From Acidihalobacter ferrooxydans (GTDB taxonomy: Bacteria; Pseudomonadota; Gammaproteobacteria; DSM-5130; Acidihalobacteraceae), in NCBI RefSeq assembly GCF_001975725.1, contig NZ_CP019434.1, forward strand, positions 1,633,486 to 1,697,485: DNA of 64,000 nucleotides, given 5' to 3'. The notes under the pieces are model-generated. The model saw only the letters and a program-made list of their open reading frames with translations, was not told the origin of the DNA and ran no database searches. How positions within the stretch are numbered: the stretch's first letter is position 1; each line of letters begins with the position of its first letter. Shown here piece after piece: positions 1 through 9,131 of the stretch. Made by a program: the position numbers and the translations under genes.

Positions 1-1
1 C

Positions 2-1099
2 CCGGGCGGGCTGCCTCAGTCGCCCAAACTGATCTCCACCGCCGAGAACGGATTGGGTCGTATCGCCATCGGCGTCGGTACGCAATTCAACACGCTCCAG
101 CAACAGGGCATCGACCTGAATGGCCAGCCCGGCACTGATTTCTTCAAGGTGCCCCAGCCACAGGTGTTCCCGGCTAGCAGTAATGCCGGCACCAGCGGGC
201 TGCCATCCGTGAATATTGCCGATGCCAGCCAGTTGACGACCGACAATTATCGTCTGTCCTATGCCGGCAGCAGTGGCTGGACCCTGACCGACACCACCAC
301 CAACCAGCCTGTGAGCATGACAGGCAGCGGCACTTCCGCCAGCCCTTATACTGCCGCGGGTCTCCACATTGTCGTACCCACGAATGTCAGCGCAGGCGAT
401 AACTTCACCATCGAGCCGACCACTTATGCCGCCCGCGATCTGAGCCTTAATCTCACCAACTCGCGCCAGATCGCGGCCGCCTCGGTTGTTGCCAGCACGG
501 CAACCCAGGCCAATGCCGGCAACGCAACCATCAGTTCGCCCACATTGACGGCTGCGGCCGGCAGCGTAAACACGACATCGGTCAATCTCACCATCAGCGG
601 CAACCCACCGAACACCTGGACCGCGACCGACGCCGCCAACGGCACCACGCTGTCGAGTGGCGCATACAGTCAGACCAACGGCGCCACCATCGCGCTCAAT
701 GGCTGGAGCGTCAACCTGAGCGGGGGCGCCCAAACGGGCGACTCATTCACCGTCAGCGGGACCGGCCCCGGAGACAACGGCAACGCGCTGCGGATGGCCG
801 CTTCGCAGCAACAGAATCTGCTCGAAAACGGCGGCAGCGGAGCGACCGCCACCTTCGGCGCCGCCTACAGCCAACTGGTCGCTCAGGTCGGCACCGAAAC
901 CCAGGCCGCGCAGACCAGTGCCAAGACCAACCAGGCGTTGCTCAATCAGGCCACGGCGCTGCAGCAGTCCATATCCGGGGTCAATCTGGATCAGGAAGCG
1001 GCCAATCTACTCAAGTATCAGCAGGCCTACCAGGCGTCGGCCAAGGTGATCGCCACCGCCAACAGTCTGTTCAAGACTCTGCTCCAAGCGGTCCAGTGA
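2..1099 (+). CDS. flgK: Flagellar hook-associated protein 1 FlgK, C-terminal part (5' end outside window)
   Basis: The reading frame is open from the first bases, so the gene begins before the window and only about the last 365 residues are seen. FlgK is the first hook-filament junction protein, assembled at the tip of the hook after export by the flagellar type III system. The last 45 residues carry the coiled-coil D0 signature of FlgK, with the motif LDQEAANLLKYQQAYQASAK and the ending LFKTLLQAVQ. The middle part is rich in Thr, Ser, Asn and Gly, as expected of the variable surface domains. An in-frame TTG at 53 is internal and not a start. flgL follows after 10 bases, the usual flgKL order. 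Confidence 0.93.
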   Translation, partial: PGGLPQSPKLISTAENGLGRIAIGVGTQFNTLQQQGIDLNGQPGTDFFKVPQPQVFPASSNAGTSGLPSVNIADASQLTTDNYRLSYAGSSGWTLTDTTTNQPVSMTGSGTSASPYTAAGLHIVVPTNVSAGDNFTIEPTTYAARDLSLNLTNSRQIAAASVVASTATQANAGNATISSPTLTAAAGSVNTTSVNLTISGNPPNTWTATDAANGTTLSSGAYSQTNGATIALNGWSVNLSGGAQTGDSFTVSGTGPGDNGNALRMAASQQQNLLENGGSGATATFGAAYSQLVAQVGTETQAAQTSAKTNQALLNQATALQQSISGVNLDQEAANLLKYQQAYQASAKVIATANSLFKTLLQAVQ

Positions 1100-1109
1100 G
1101 GTATCCGTT

Positions 1110-2312
1110 ATGCGTCTTTCCACGGCTGAATTCACTCAGAGCAGTATCAACTCGATCCTCGATCAGCAATCGCAACTCAATCAGACCCAGCAACAACTCT
1201 CGACCGGGCGCAGCATCGTTACCCCGGCCGACAACCCGCCCGGCGCGGCTCAGGCGCTTCAACTGCAGTCGGCGATCGATACCAACACACAATGGGTCAA
1301 GAACGGCGATGCGGCCACTGCCAGCCTGAATCTGGAGCAAAGCACGCTGACGCAGGTCAAAAACGTGCTGCAAAGTGTCCGGACGCTGGTCATTCAGGCC
1401 AATAACGGTACCGAAAACAACCAAAGCCGAGCCGCGATCGCCACCCAGGTCAAACAAAACCTCCAGGAAGTACTGGGCTATGCCAACACCCGCGACAGCA
1501 ACGGCAACTACATCTTCGCCGGCTCGCAGACCGCGACTAAACCCTTCACGCAGAATCCCGGTGGCAGCTTTGCTTACTCCGGCGATCAGATCCAGCGCTT
1601 CATCCAGATCGGCGGCAGCCGCCAGATCGCCAGTAACGACCCTGGCTCCAGCGTGTTCATGCAGATTCCGGCCGGCAATGGCCGCTTCGTCGCAACTGCG
1701 GGTTCCAGCAACCAGGGCACCGGAATCATCGATCCGGGCTCGGTGACCCAAACAGGCGCCTATACCGGTGATACCTATCAGATCAAATTCACCGGCCCCA
1801 ACACATTCGATGTGACCGATACCACCACCAATACGCCGGTGCTCAGCAATCAAACCTACCAAAGCGGCAGCACGATCAGCTTCGCCGGCATCCAGACGAA
1901 TATCACTGGCGCTCCGAAGGCTAACGACACCTTCACTATTGATCCCAGCGCGAGTCAGAGCGTCTTTAAAACCCTGCAGAACATCGTTACCACCCTGAAT
2001 ACTCCGGTCAGCAATAACGCCTCTAAGACTGCGATGCACAATCAGATCAATCAGGAACTGTCCAGTCTCGATCAGGGCATCAACAACGTAATCAACACCC
2101 AGGCCAGCGTCGGCTCACGTCAAAACGCAATCACCAGTCAGCAGTCCTTGCAGCAGGACTGGGGCGTGCAACTGCAAACGGCTCAGTCCAAGATCCAGAA
2201 CCTCGATTACGCCAAGGCCATCAGCCTCTACCAGCAGCAACTGACCGCTCTGAAAGCGGCGGAACAGACCTACACCAAGGTTCAAGGGTTGTCGCTGTTC
2301 AATTACCTGTGA
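1110..2312 (+). CDS. flgL: Flagellar hook-associated protein 3 FlgL
   Basis: FlgL is the second hook-filament junction protein and sits between FlgK and the FliC filament. The 400-residue product starts with a flagellin-like D0/D1 helix containing ILDQQSQLNQTQQQLSTGR and the PADNP motif near residues 43-47. It ends with the matching C-terminal helix (DYAKAISLYQQQLTALKAAE). Residues of roughly 180-290 form a Thr/Asn-rich variable insert, making the protein longer than the enteric form of about 317 residues. The ATG at 1110 follows a GAGG-like ribosome site overlapping the end of flgK, so the two genes are probably cotranscribed. Confidence 0.95.
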   Translation: MRLSTAEFTQSSINSILDQQSQLNQTQQQLSTGRSIVTPADNPPGAAQALQLQSAIDTNTQWVKNGDAATASLNLEQSTLTQVKNVLQSVRTLVIQANNGTENNQSRAAIATQVKQNLQEVLGYANTRDSNGNYIFAGSQTATKPFTQNPGGSFAYSGDQIQRFIQIGGSRQIASNDPGSSVFMQIPAGNGRFVATAGSSNQGTGIIDPGSVTQTGAYTGDTYQIKFTGPNTFDVTDTTTNTPVLSNQTYQSGSTISFAGIQTNITGAPKANDTFTIDPSASQSVFKTLQNIVTTLNTPVSNNASKTAMHNQINQELSSLDQGINNVINTQASVGSRQNAITSQQSLQQDWGVQLQTAQSKIQNLDYAKAISLYQQQLTALKAAEQTYTKVQGLSLFNYL

Positions 2313-2338
2313 TTCTGCGCCAGAGGGAGAGCGATTTT

Positions 2339-5300
2339 ATGATGCAAGCAAGACGGGCCTTGCAGGCTGAAAGCGTGGTATTCGATCCAGGTTTGGACGA
2401 ACGGCAACTATTCGGCAGTGAAGCTCTTGCGACTGCCCTCGCGGATGCGCTCTTGCTCGTCGGAATCCGTTATGAAGATGTGCTGGAGCAGGGGCAACAT
2501 GTGCCCTACATCGACCTGTTGTTCCACGCGCCTGCAGGTGACAATCTACTCATTGCACTGGGTCTGCCTGTTCGCGAAGGTCGGCTTGTCTGGCCGCAGA
2601 GTTATTCCATCTGGCCCGATGCGGTATTGTCGGAATACACCTCTGAGGTTTTGCGAACCCTGGCCGCCAGTCGGCCACCTTCGGGGCACTTGATCCCGCT
2701 TCCGGGTTTTGAACGGGCCTTGCGCATGAATCCGGATCTTGTGCGCGATGAGCGTCCATGCCCGGGCCTGGAAAATTACTGGACCATTGCCCAGATGCTA
2801 ACGCGTTACCGTTTCGTCGCCGAGCATGTCCGCGCCGGGCGCGTGCTGGAAGTTGCCTGCGGTTCTGGTTACGGGGCCGGGTTACTGCTCAAGGCCCATC
2901 CTGACATACAAGCCTATCTGGGGATGGATCTGGATGAGAGTGCTGTCGACCTATCCAAACGATCTAACCGTGATCCGCGCGCAAGGTTCCTTGCGGGCGA
3001 CCTGGCCAAACTCGAAGAAGAGGCGTTCGATTGGGTGTTGTCCCTGGAAACTGTGGAGCATGTACCGGATCCGGAAGTTTTTCTTAATCAGCTTAAAAGC
3101 CACATGAAACCCGAAGGGGGCATGATCGTCAGCCTGCCATGCGAGCGGTGGCACGGCTTTCATCAGAACCGAAGCCACTGGAGCGCCTGGAATCTTGATC
3201 GCATCCGTCGCTTTATCGAACCGCATTACGAAAGAGTCGATTACTTTACCTACGATCGCCCCGCCTTCACCGAGCACGCCTTCGACATAGCGCGTATCCG
3301 CCCGCTGGATTGGGGCGAAGACCGCTCCCGTCACGAGGACTATGTCATGGTTCTGCGCGGCCCCCGCGCGCGTCCCTTCAGGCCGCGAATCGTTTTGAAA
3401 CGTCGCTATGCGCGCGGCGACGCCTTGCAGGCAACGCCCGTGGTGCACGCGCTCAAGCGCCGCCATCCAGACCATGATTTGGTGGTCAGCACTGATGTCA
3501 ATGAAATTTTTGCCAACAACCCGGATGTCGACTTACTGATGGCCACCAGCTCGGGATTCCGCCCTCGGTCAGGAGATCGCGTCATCGATCTCGATGAGGT
3601 CTATGAGCGGACGCCTGAACTGCATATGCTCGATGCCTATGCCAAATCCGCCGGAATCGCACTCGATGATCCTAAATTGCGCCTGCATCCCAACCGATGG
3701 GATTATCGTGCCGCCCAGGATTTGTTAGGGAGCGCATTCAAATCGTGGGCTGACGCCGGTGTGCGTTATCTCATTGCCGTACATCTTTGCGCGACACCCG
3801 ATCGCAGCTGGCCGGCCTCGCATTGGAATGCGTTTCTCCAGAGTCTGCGCCAGCGCAAGGACATCGGCGTCATTGTGGTCGGTGCCGGCACCGATCTTAT
3901 GGTGGATGCGCATGAGCGTTTGATCAGTGTCGTCAACCGTGGTGATTTTTTGACGACGGCGGCCTGTGTTTCTCTGGCAGATGTACTGATAGGTCCGGAT
4001 TCAGCCTTGCTCCATGTGGCTGCCGCTGTCGGTACTGCTGCTATCGGCTTGTACGGCATGGTCAATCCCGAAAAACGTATTCCCTACGGGGGTGTGCAGT
4101 CGGCCATCGTGGCGCCGGTCGAATGCGCCGGCTGTCTGCATGAATTGCCGCCGCCGGTGACGAATCCTCGCTGCAAATTCGGCAAGTCTTTCTGCATGGA
4201 AGCGATCGAGCCGAAGGTCGTGCTCGACCGGCTGGACACGCAGCTCTCGCTCATGCCGGCCGACACCTGGCACAGACGCTTCAGCTTGCTCTGTAGTGAG
4301 ACTTCATCCACTTTCGACCGAGCGGCGACTGAGGTCTCGGCGCCTGATCCAGCGCCGGTTGCAGGCGTCGAAGCGGCTGCGTTGCCGCCGTCTGCCCGCC
4401 AGGACGCAGCGCGAAAATGGATCGATCCGCAACACGAAAAGATCGCCCAATCCATCGCCGTACTGTTGAGAGTGAGCGGTGCAGCGGAAAGGGTGGGCAT
4501 GACCCGACAGGCATTGGACAACCAATGGCTGTCGGCAGGCACGGTGGTCGAAATCGCCGGATCGGATGTGGCTTTCCTGAACGCGGCCGCAGACCCATTC
4601 CCGGGACAATGGGTGATCATTCTACGTGAGGGCGATATCGTCGCCGAAGACTTCGTTTTAGCGTCAACGCAGGCGGTGTCCGTTCATCCTGAATGGGGCA
4701 TCATCTATTTTGACGAAGCTCAGCAAAATGGCGATGAGCTGTTTTCAAATCCGCATTACAAGCCTGATTTTAATCTCGATTATTTGCGCAGCCTGCCTTA
4801 TACAGGCACTGCGATCGCGGTGCGCAAAGATGTGTTTGAGCGGCTCGGCGGTTTCGATCCGGCCTATGAAGGCTGCGAAGAATACGAATTCATGCTGCGC
4901 ACGTACGAACTTTTGGGCGCGGAGAGCATCGGGCACGTCAGCGGCGCGCTCGTCACTCATGATCCCTTGATCGAGTCAAGCGGGCGTCCGCTTGAAGAAG
5001 TGCTCGTGACGGTCCGGCAGGCTGTGGCGGAACATTTGCAGCGTCTCGGCATCCGTGCACAGGTCGAACCCGGCTCCTTGCCGGCGACCTCGCGGGTGCG
5101 CTATCTGCATGACGCACAGCCTTTGGTCAGCATCATCATTCCCACGCGCAACCAGCGCGACGTGCTGCAACGTTGTCTGGAGTCGCTGCTGTCGCATACA
5201 GCCTGGCCGAACTACGAAATCATGGTCGTGGACAACGGCAGCGACGAAGCCGAAGCGTTGCAGTATCTCGAAGGATTGAAAGCGCTTGAAGACGAGCTGG

Positions 5301-7021
5301 GCGGACGTTTGCGCGTGCTGGATTACCCGCAGTCTTTCAATTACTCGGCAATGAATAATCTGGCCGCCGCAGAGGCGCGGGGCGAGTATTTGCTGCTGCT
5401 CAATAACGACACGGCCGCGCTGCATGAGGACTGGCTGGACGCCATGATGAGCCATGCCCAGCGACCGGAGGTCGGGGTGGTGGGTGCAAAACTGCTCTAT
5501 CCGGACGGGAAAGTTCAGCATGCCGGCGTGATCCTGGGCATGAAAGGCCCGGCGGAGCACGTCTATATCGGCCAGGATGCCAAGTTGCCCGGTCATTACG
5601 GACGCTTGCAACTGGATCAGAACCTGTCCGCCGTCACAGGCGCCTGCCTGCTGGTGCGAAAGTCATTGTTCGAGCAGGTCGATGGACTGGATGCGAAGGA
5701 ACTGGCCGTATCCTACAGCGACATCGATCTGTGCCTGAAGATCGGGAAACTGGGCAAGCGGATTGTCTGGACGCCGTATGCCGTTCTCATGCACGAGGGA
5801 TCGAAAAGCCAGACGGGCGGCGTTGAAGCCGCGCCCGATCCGGTGAAGGCGCGCCGTTTCGACGCAGAACAGGCGGTGATGTATCGGCGCTGGCTCCCAG
5901 AGATGAGGGCCGATCCGGCGTACAACCGCTGCCTGAGCCTGGCCGCGACCGATGTCGTGCCCGAGCCGGATCCGGCATTGCGATGGGATCCGGATTGGCG
6001 ACCAGTACCGCGGATCATTACCCAGCCCGCAGATCACGAGGGCTGCGGTGAATATCGCATCATCGCGCCCACCCGCGCGCTGGTGAACGCAGGTCTCGTT
6101 CAGGGCGAGGCGTCTCAGCGGATTTACTCGCCACCGGAACTGGCCCGCCTGCGACCTGACGCGCTGGTGTTGCAACGGCAGATCGAAGCCCATCAACTCG
6201 AAGCGATGGAACGTCACAAACGCTTCAACGATCCGTTCTGCATCTATGAGATCGACGATCTGGTAACGAACCTGCCGGTCAAGAGTGTGCATAAGAAACA
6301 CCTGCCCAAAGATATGCACAAGCGCCTGAGGCGTGCCGTAGGGTTATGTGATCGGCTGGTTGTGGCGACCGATGTGCTGGCGGAGGCTTATGCCGACCTG
6401 TGTAGTGACGTGCGGGTGGCGCCCAATCACATTGAGGATGCGCGTTGGGGGCACTTGAGACCCCGGCGCGGGGTCGGGAAACGACCGCGCGTGGGTTGGG
6501 CGGGGGGCATCAGTCACAGCGGCGACCTGGATTTGATCGCGGGCGTTATCGAAACCCTGAAAGACGAGGTGGATTGGGTGTTTCTGGGTATGTGCCCGGA
6601 ACGCATCAGGCCCTTCGTAAGCGAATTTCATGCGCCGGTGTCGCTGGACGCCTATCCGGCCACGCTGGCCGGCCTTGATCTCGATCTGGCCGTGGCCCCA
6701 CTGGAAGACGTGCCCTTCAACAACGCCAAGAGTCACCTCAGGCTGCTCGAATACGGCATTCTGGGTTACCCGGTGGTGTGCTCGGATCTGACGCCATACC
6801 GAGGGGAGTACCCGGTGACTCGCGTGCGCAACCGGCATCGCGACTGGGTGGAGGCGATCCGGGCGCACATCGATGACCTCGACGCGACGCACCGTGCCGG
6901 TGACCGCTTGCGCGAGTATGTCCGCGCTCACTGGCTGCTGGAGCACAACCTCGATACCTGGTTGGGGGCCTGGCTGCCGGATGAAAACGGCCGGCCCGTT
7001 CGGCCGGACAAAAAAGTCTAA
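2339..7021 (+). CDS. Giant multi-domain methyltransferase-glycosyltransferase, probable flagellin glycosylation enzyme
   Basis: This 1560-residue protein fuses several sugar-transfer modules. A SAM-dependent methyltransferase domain shows VLEVACGSGYGAGLL near residue 170. A GT9 (heptosyltransferase-like) domain runs from about 347 to 640, with GPDSALLHVAAAVG near 552. A first GT2-like half has IYFDEAQQNGDELF near 789 but no clear nucleotide-binding N-terminus, so it may be inactive. A complete GT2 domain starts with VSIIIPTRNQRD near 930 and has an NND motif near 1022. A GT4-like C-terminal domain has GWAGGISHSGDL near 1385. The ATG at 2339 is preferred over the GTG at 2309 because GAGGGAGA precedes it and the GTG overlaps flgL. 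Its place between flgL and fliC suggests flagellin as the acceptor; this is inferred from position, not shown. Confidence 0.8.
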   Translation: MMQARRALQAESVVFDPGLDERQLFGSEALATALADALLLVGIRYEDVLEQGQHVPYIDLLFHAPAGDNLLIALGLPVREGRLVWPQSYSIWPDAVLSEYTSEVLRTLAASRPPSGHLIPLPGFERALRMNPDLVRDERPCPGLENYWTIAQMLTRYRFVAEHVRAGRVLEVACGSGYGAGLLLKAHPDIQAYLGMDLDESAVDLSKRSNRDPRARFLAGDLAKLEEEAFDWVLSLETVEHVPDPEVFLNQLKSHMKPEGGMIVSLPCERWHGFHQNRSHWSAWNLDRIRRFIEPHYERVDYFTYDRPAFTEHAFDIARIRPLDWGEDRSRHEDYVMVLRGPRARPFRPRIVLKRRYARGDALQATPVVHALKRRHPDHDLVVSTDVNEIFANNPDVDLLMATSSGFRPRSGDRVIDLDEVYERTPELHMLDAYAKSAGIALDDPKLRLHPNRWDYRAAQDLLGSAFKSWADAGVRYLIAVHLCATPDRSWPASHWNAFLQSLRQRKDIGVIVVGAGTDLMVDAHERLISVVNRGDFLTTAACVSLADVLIGPDSALLHVAAAVGTAAIGLYGMVNPEKRIPYGGVQSAIVAPVECAGCLHELPPPVTNPRCKFGKSFCMEAIEPKVVLDRLDTQLSLMPADTWHRRFSLLCSETSSTFDRAATEVSAPDPAPVAGVEAAALPPSARQDAARKWIDPQHEKIAQSIAVLLRVSGAAERVGMTRQALDNQWLSAGTVVEIAGSDVAFLNAAADPFPGQWVIILREGDIVAEDFVLASTQAVSVHPEWGIIYFDEAQQNGDELFSNPHYKPDFNLDYLRSLPYTGTAIAVRKDVFERLGGFDPAYEGCEEYEFMLRTYELLGAESIGHVSGALVTHDPLIESSGRPLEEVLVTVRQAVAEHLQRLGIRAQVEPGSLPATSRVRYLHDAQPLVSIIIPTRNQRDVLQRCLESLLSHTAWPNYEIMVVDNGSDEAEALQYLEGLKALEDELGGRLRVLDYPQSFNYSAMNNLAAAEARGEYLLLLNNDTAALHEDWLDAMMSHAQRPEVGVVGAKLLYPDGKVQHAGVILGMKGPAEHVYIGQDAKLPGHYGRLQLDQNLSAVTGACLLVRKSLFEQVDGLDAKELAVSYSDIDLCLKIGKLGKRIVWTPYAVLMHEGSKSQTGGVEAAPDPVKARRFDAEQAVMYRRWLPEMRADPAYNRCLSLAATDVVPEPDPALRWDPDWRPVPRIITQPADHEGCGEYRIIAPTRALVNAGLVQGEASQRIYSPPELARLRPDALVLQRQIEAHQLEAMERHKRFNDPFCIYEIDDLVTNLPVKSVHKKHLPKDMHKRLRRAVGLCDRLVVATDVLAEAYADLCSDVRVAPNHIEDARWGHLRPRRGVGKRPRVGWAGGISHSGDLDLIAGVIETLKDEVDWVFLGMCPERIRPFVSEFHAPVSLDAYPATLAGLDLDLAVAPLEDVPFNNAKSHLRLLEYGILGYPVVCSDLTPYRGEYPVTRVRNRHRDWVEAIRAHIDDLDATHRAGDRLREYVRAHWLLEHNLDTWLGAWLPDENGRPVRPDKKV

Positions 7022-7045
7022 AGCTTCGCTTCCTCGCGCCGATAC
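7019..7045 (+). promoter_or_regulatory. Sigma-28 (FliA) promoter of fliC
   Basis: TAAAGCTT at 7019-7026 and GCCGATAC at 7038-7045 are separated by 11 bases, matching the FliA consensus TAAAGTTT-N11-GCCGATAA in all but three positions. The -35 element contains the TAA stop codon of the preceding glycosyltransferase gene. The expected transcript would start about 90 bases before the fliC ATG. Confidence 0.9.
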
Positions 7046-7147
7046 CTTGGGTGTAGGCGGCAAACCGCTGCGCTATGAACAATAATCGACCGGGCGGCGG
7101 GCCGCCTGATCAACTCGATCCAAGGAACTCCCCACGGAGGTTGCGTC

Positions 7148-8566
7148 ATGTCTCTCGTCATCAACACCAACATTGCGTCTTTGCAAGCCCAGAACAACTT
7201 GAGCAAAACGCAGAGCCAGCTGGACAACGCCTTGCAGCAACTGTCCTCCGGTCTGCGAATCAACAGCCCGGCCAACGATCCGGCCGGCTACGCGATCGCT
7301 CAGGGCATGACCTCGCAAATCAACGGGTTCAACCAGGCGATCCGCAATGCCAATGACGGCATTTCCTTTGCTCAGGTGGCCAACGGCGCGCTCAACACCG
7401 TCACCAATTCGTTGCAAACCATCCGTACTCTGGCAATCCAGTCCGCCAATGCCTCGAATTCCGCCCAGGATCGCCAGGCGCTGAACCAGGAAGTGCAGCA
7501 GAATATCAAACAGGTCAACACCACTGCCCAGACCACTCAGTTCAACGGTCAAAGCATTCTCAATGGAACGCTTACACAGCTTGTATTCCAGGTGGGCGCG
7601 AATGCCAATCAAACGATTAGTGCCAACGGTATCGATGTGCGCGGGCAGAATCTGGGCGCAACCTACGGTGACGCCAACAGCGTATTCAGCGGCACATTGA
7701 GTAGCTCGACTTCCGGTTCCTTCACTATCAATGGCACCAAGGGCTCCGCGGGAATCTCGACCACCGCGGGCGAGTCGCTTTCCAATGTAATCGCCTCGAT
7801 CAACAATGCCTCTTCGCAGACCGGCGTGTATGCCCAGACGGCCAGTGATGTGTCAGGAACCTTGAGTTACACCTCCAGCGGCGGCGCGACAACCCAGACA
7901 ATCAATGGCGTTCAAGTCAGCATAAGCGCAAACGCAACTTTGAGCCAGGCGGTGGATTCCATCAACGCCTATTCGGCGCAGACCGGCGTGACGGCGACCG
8001 CCAGCGGCAGCTCCGGTATCGTGCTCAGTGACAACACCGGCGCCTCGATCACCTTCAGTGGCAGCAGCACGAATATCACCGCTTCTGGTGCTGCTACTAC
8101 TGCTACTTCGGGCACCTTCCAGGCCGGCGTCGAGCTCTATACCAGCGTGGGCGGAACGATCCAGGTCAGTGGTGCTGCCGCCGAACTGGCTACCTTCGGC
8201 TTCACGACTTCCGGTAGCGGCAGCACATCGGCCAACTTCGACAGCAACACGCTGACTCTCAACAGCACCAATATTCTCACGGCGAAAAATGCGCAATTCG
8301 CCATCAAGGCGATGGATTTTGCATTGACGCAAATGAGTCAGTTCGGTGGCCAGTTGGGGGCCCTGCAGAACCGCTTCCAGGCCACCATCTCCAACCTGCA
8401 GTCGGCGAGCACCAATACGCAGGCCGCGCGATCGCGTATCCAGGATACGAATTTCGCCCAGGAGACGGCGGCGCTCAGCAGGGCTCAGGTGCTCCAGCAG
8501 GCCGGCGTGGCCATGGTCGCTCAGGCCAATGCCTTGCCACAGGTGGCGCTCTCGCTGCTCAAGTAA
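7148..8566 (+). CDS. fliC: Flagellin FliC, main filament subunit
   Basis: Flagellin polymerises into the filament after export through the hollow axial structure. The 472-residue product has the conserved N-terminal D0/D1 helices (start MSLVINTNIASLQAQNNL, then LSSGLRINSPANDPAGYAIA) and the C-terminal D1/D0 helices (QAARSRIQDTNFAQETAAL, ending ALPQVALSLLK). Residues of roughly 175-365 form the variable outer domains and contain two Flagellin_IN-like repeats, each with a TING core followed by a SIN helix. These domains are very rich in Ser and Thr, plausible O-glycosylation sites given the upstream glycosyltransferase. CGGAGG sits seven bases before the ATG. Transcription is expected from the sigma-28 site just upstream. 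Confidence 0.96.
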   Translation: MSLVINTNIASLQAQNNLSKTQSQLDNALQQLSSGLRINSPANDPAGYAIAQGMTSQINGFNQAIRNANDGISFAQVANGALNTVTNSLQTIRTLAIQSANASNSAQDRQALNQEVQQNIKQVNTTAQTTQFNGQSILNGTLTQLVFQVGANANQTISANGIDVRGQNLGATYGDANSVFSGTLSSSTSGSFTINGTKGSAGISTTAGESLSNVIASINNASSQTGVYAQTASDVSGTLSYTSSGGATTQTINGVQVSISANATLSQAVDSINAYSAQTGVTATASGSSGIVLSDNTGASITFSGSSTNITASGAATTATSGTFQAGVELYTSVGGTIQVSGAAAELATFGFTTSGSGSTSANFDSNTLTLNSTNILTAKNAQFAIKAMDFALTQMSQFGGQLGALQNRFQATISNLQSASTNTQAARSRIQDTNFAQETAALSRAQVLQQAGVAMVAQANALPQVALSLLK

Positions 8567-8582
8567 TCCAGCGAAGCCAATC

Positions 8583-8616
8583 GAGGGATCGTCGGGCCGA
8601 ATCGCGGCGATCCCTC
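8583..8616 (+). terminator. Hairpin after fliC, possible terminator or mRNA stabiliser
   Basis: GAGGGATCGTCG at 8583-8594 pairs with CGGCGATCCCTC at 8605-8616 (one G-T pair) around a 10-base loop, 17 bases after the fliC stop. No run of T follows, so it may cap the abundant fliC message against 3' decay rather than act as a classic rho-independent terminator. Confidence 0.55.
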
Positions 8617-8665
8617 TGAACCGGCCCATGCCATTCGGTCGGTTCACTGAGGTGGGACGAAGTGT

Positions 8666-9040
8666 ATGAATCCGATCACTGACATCAAGGGGTTGTCGAA
8701 CCTTATCGGGCCGGTAAAGGCGACGAGTCATTCCTCGACATCGGAAGCTCGATCGTCCGCAAGTGGCAAGATTTTGCCGGTCCAGGGGCAAGGCGGCGCA
8801 AAGGTCGATCGCACGGCGGTAGGCAAGGCGGTTGTCCAGGTCAACAATTACTTGCAGCAGCAAAGTCGCACGCTGGAGTTCAGCGTGGATAAAACCACTG
8901 GCGAGACGGTCGTCAAGATCATCGATCAGGCCAACGGTAAAGTGTTGCGCCAGATTCCCCCGGAATACATGCTTCATCTGGCGCAAACATTGCTTGAACA
9001 TAACGGCGTAAGCAGTACCGGTATCAAGCTCAAAACTTGA
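8666..9040 (+). CDS. flaG: FlaG family flagellar protein
   Basis: The 124-residue product has the FlaG domain in its C-terminal two thirds. This includes LQQQSRTLEFSVDKTTGETV, then VKIIDQANGKVLRQIPPEYML, where the RQIPPE core is the family hallmark. FlaG proteins affect filament length in some polar flagellates; the biochemical role is not settled. The first 45 residues are Ser-rich and unconserved. AGGTGGGA lies about ten bases before the ATG. The gene lies between fliC and fliD, its usual place in polar-flagellar clusters. Confidence 0.9.
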   Translation: MNPITDIKGLSNLIGPVKATSHSSTSEARSSASGKILPVQGQGGAKVDRTAVGKAVVQVNNYLQQQSRTLEFSVDKTTGETVVKIIDQANGKVLRQIPPEYMLHLAQTLLEHNGVSSTGIKLKT

Positions 9041-9131
9041 TTCGCGTGAAAACAAGACATCGGGTTCGCATTGTGGAACACGCATGAACCGGTGAAAACA
9101 GATGGTTTGATCACGCAGGAAGGTTATCGTT

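Noticed and set aside
1071-2039. Long open frame on the minus strand (322 codons)
   Set aside because: It is antisense to flgL, has no family features and reflects GC-rich codon bias.
9101-9116. Possible sigma-54 site before fliD (TGGTTTGATCACGCA)
   Set aside because: The GG-GC spacing is one base short and the -12 element is poor.
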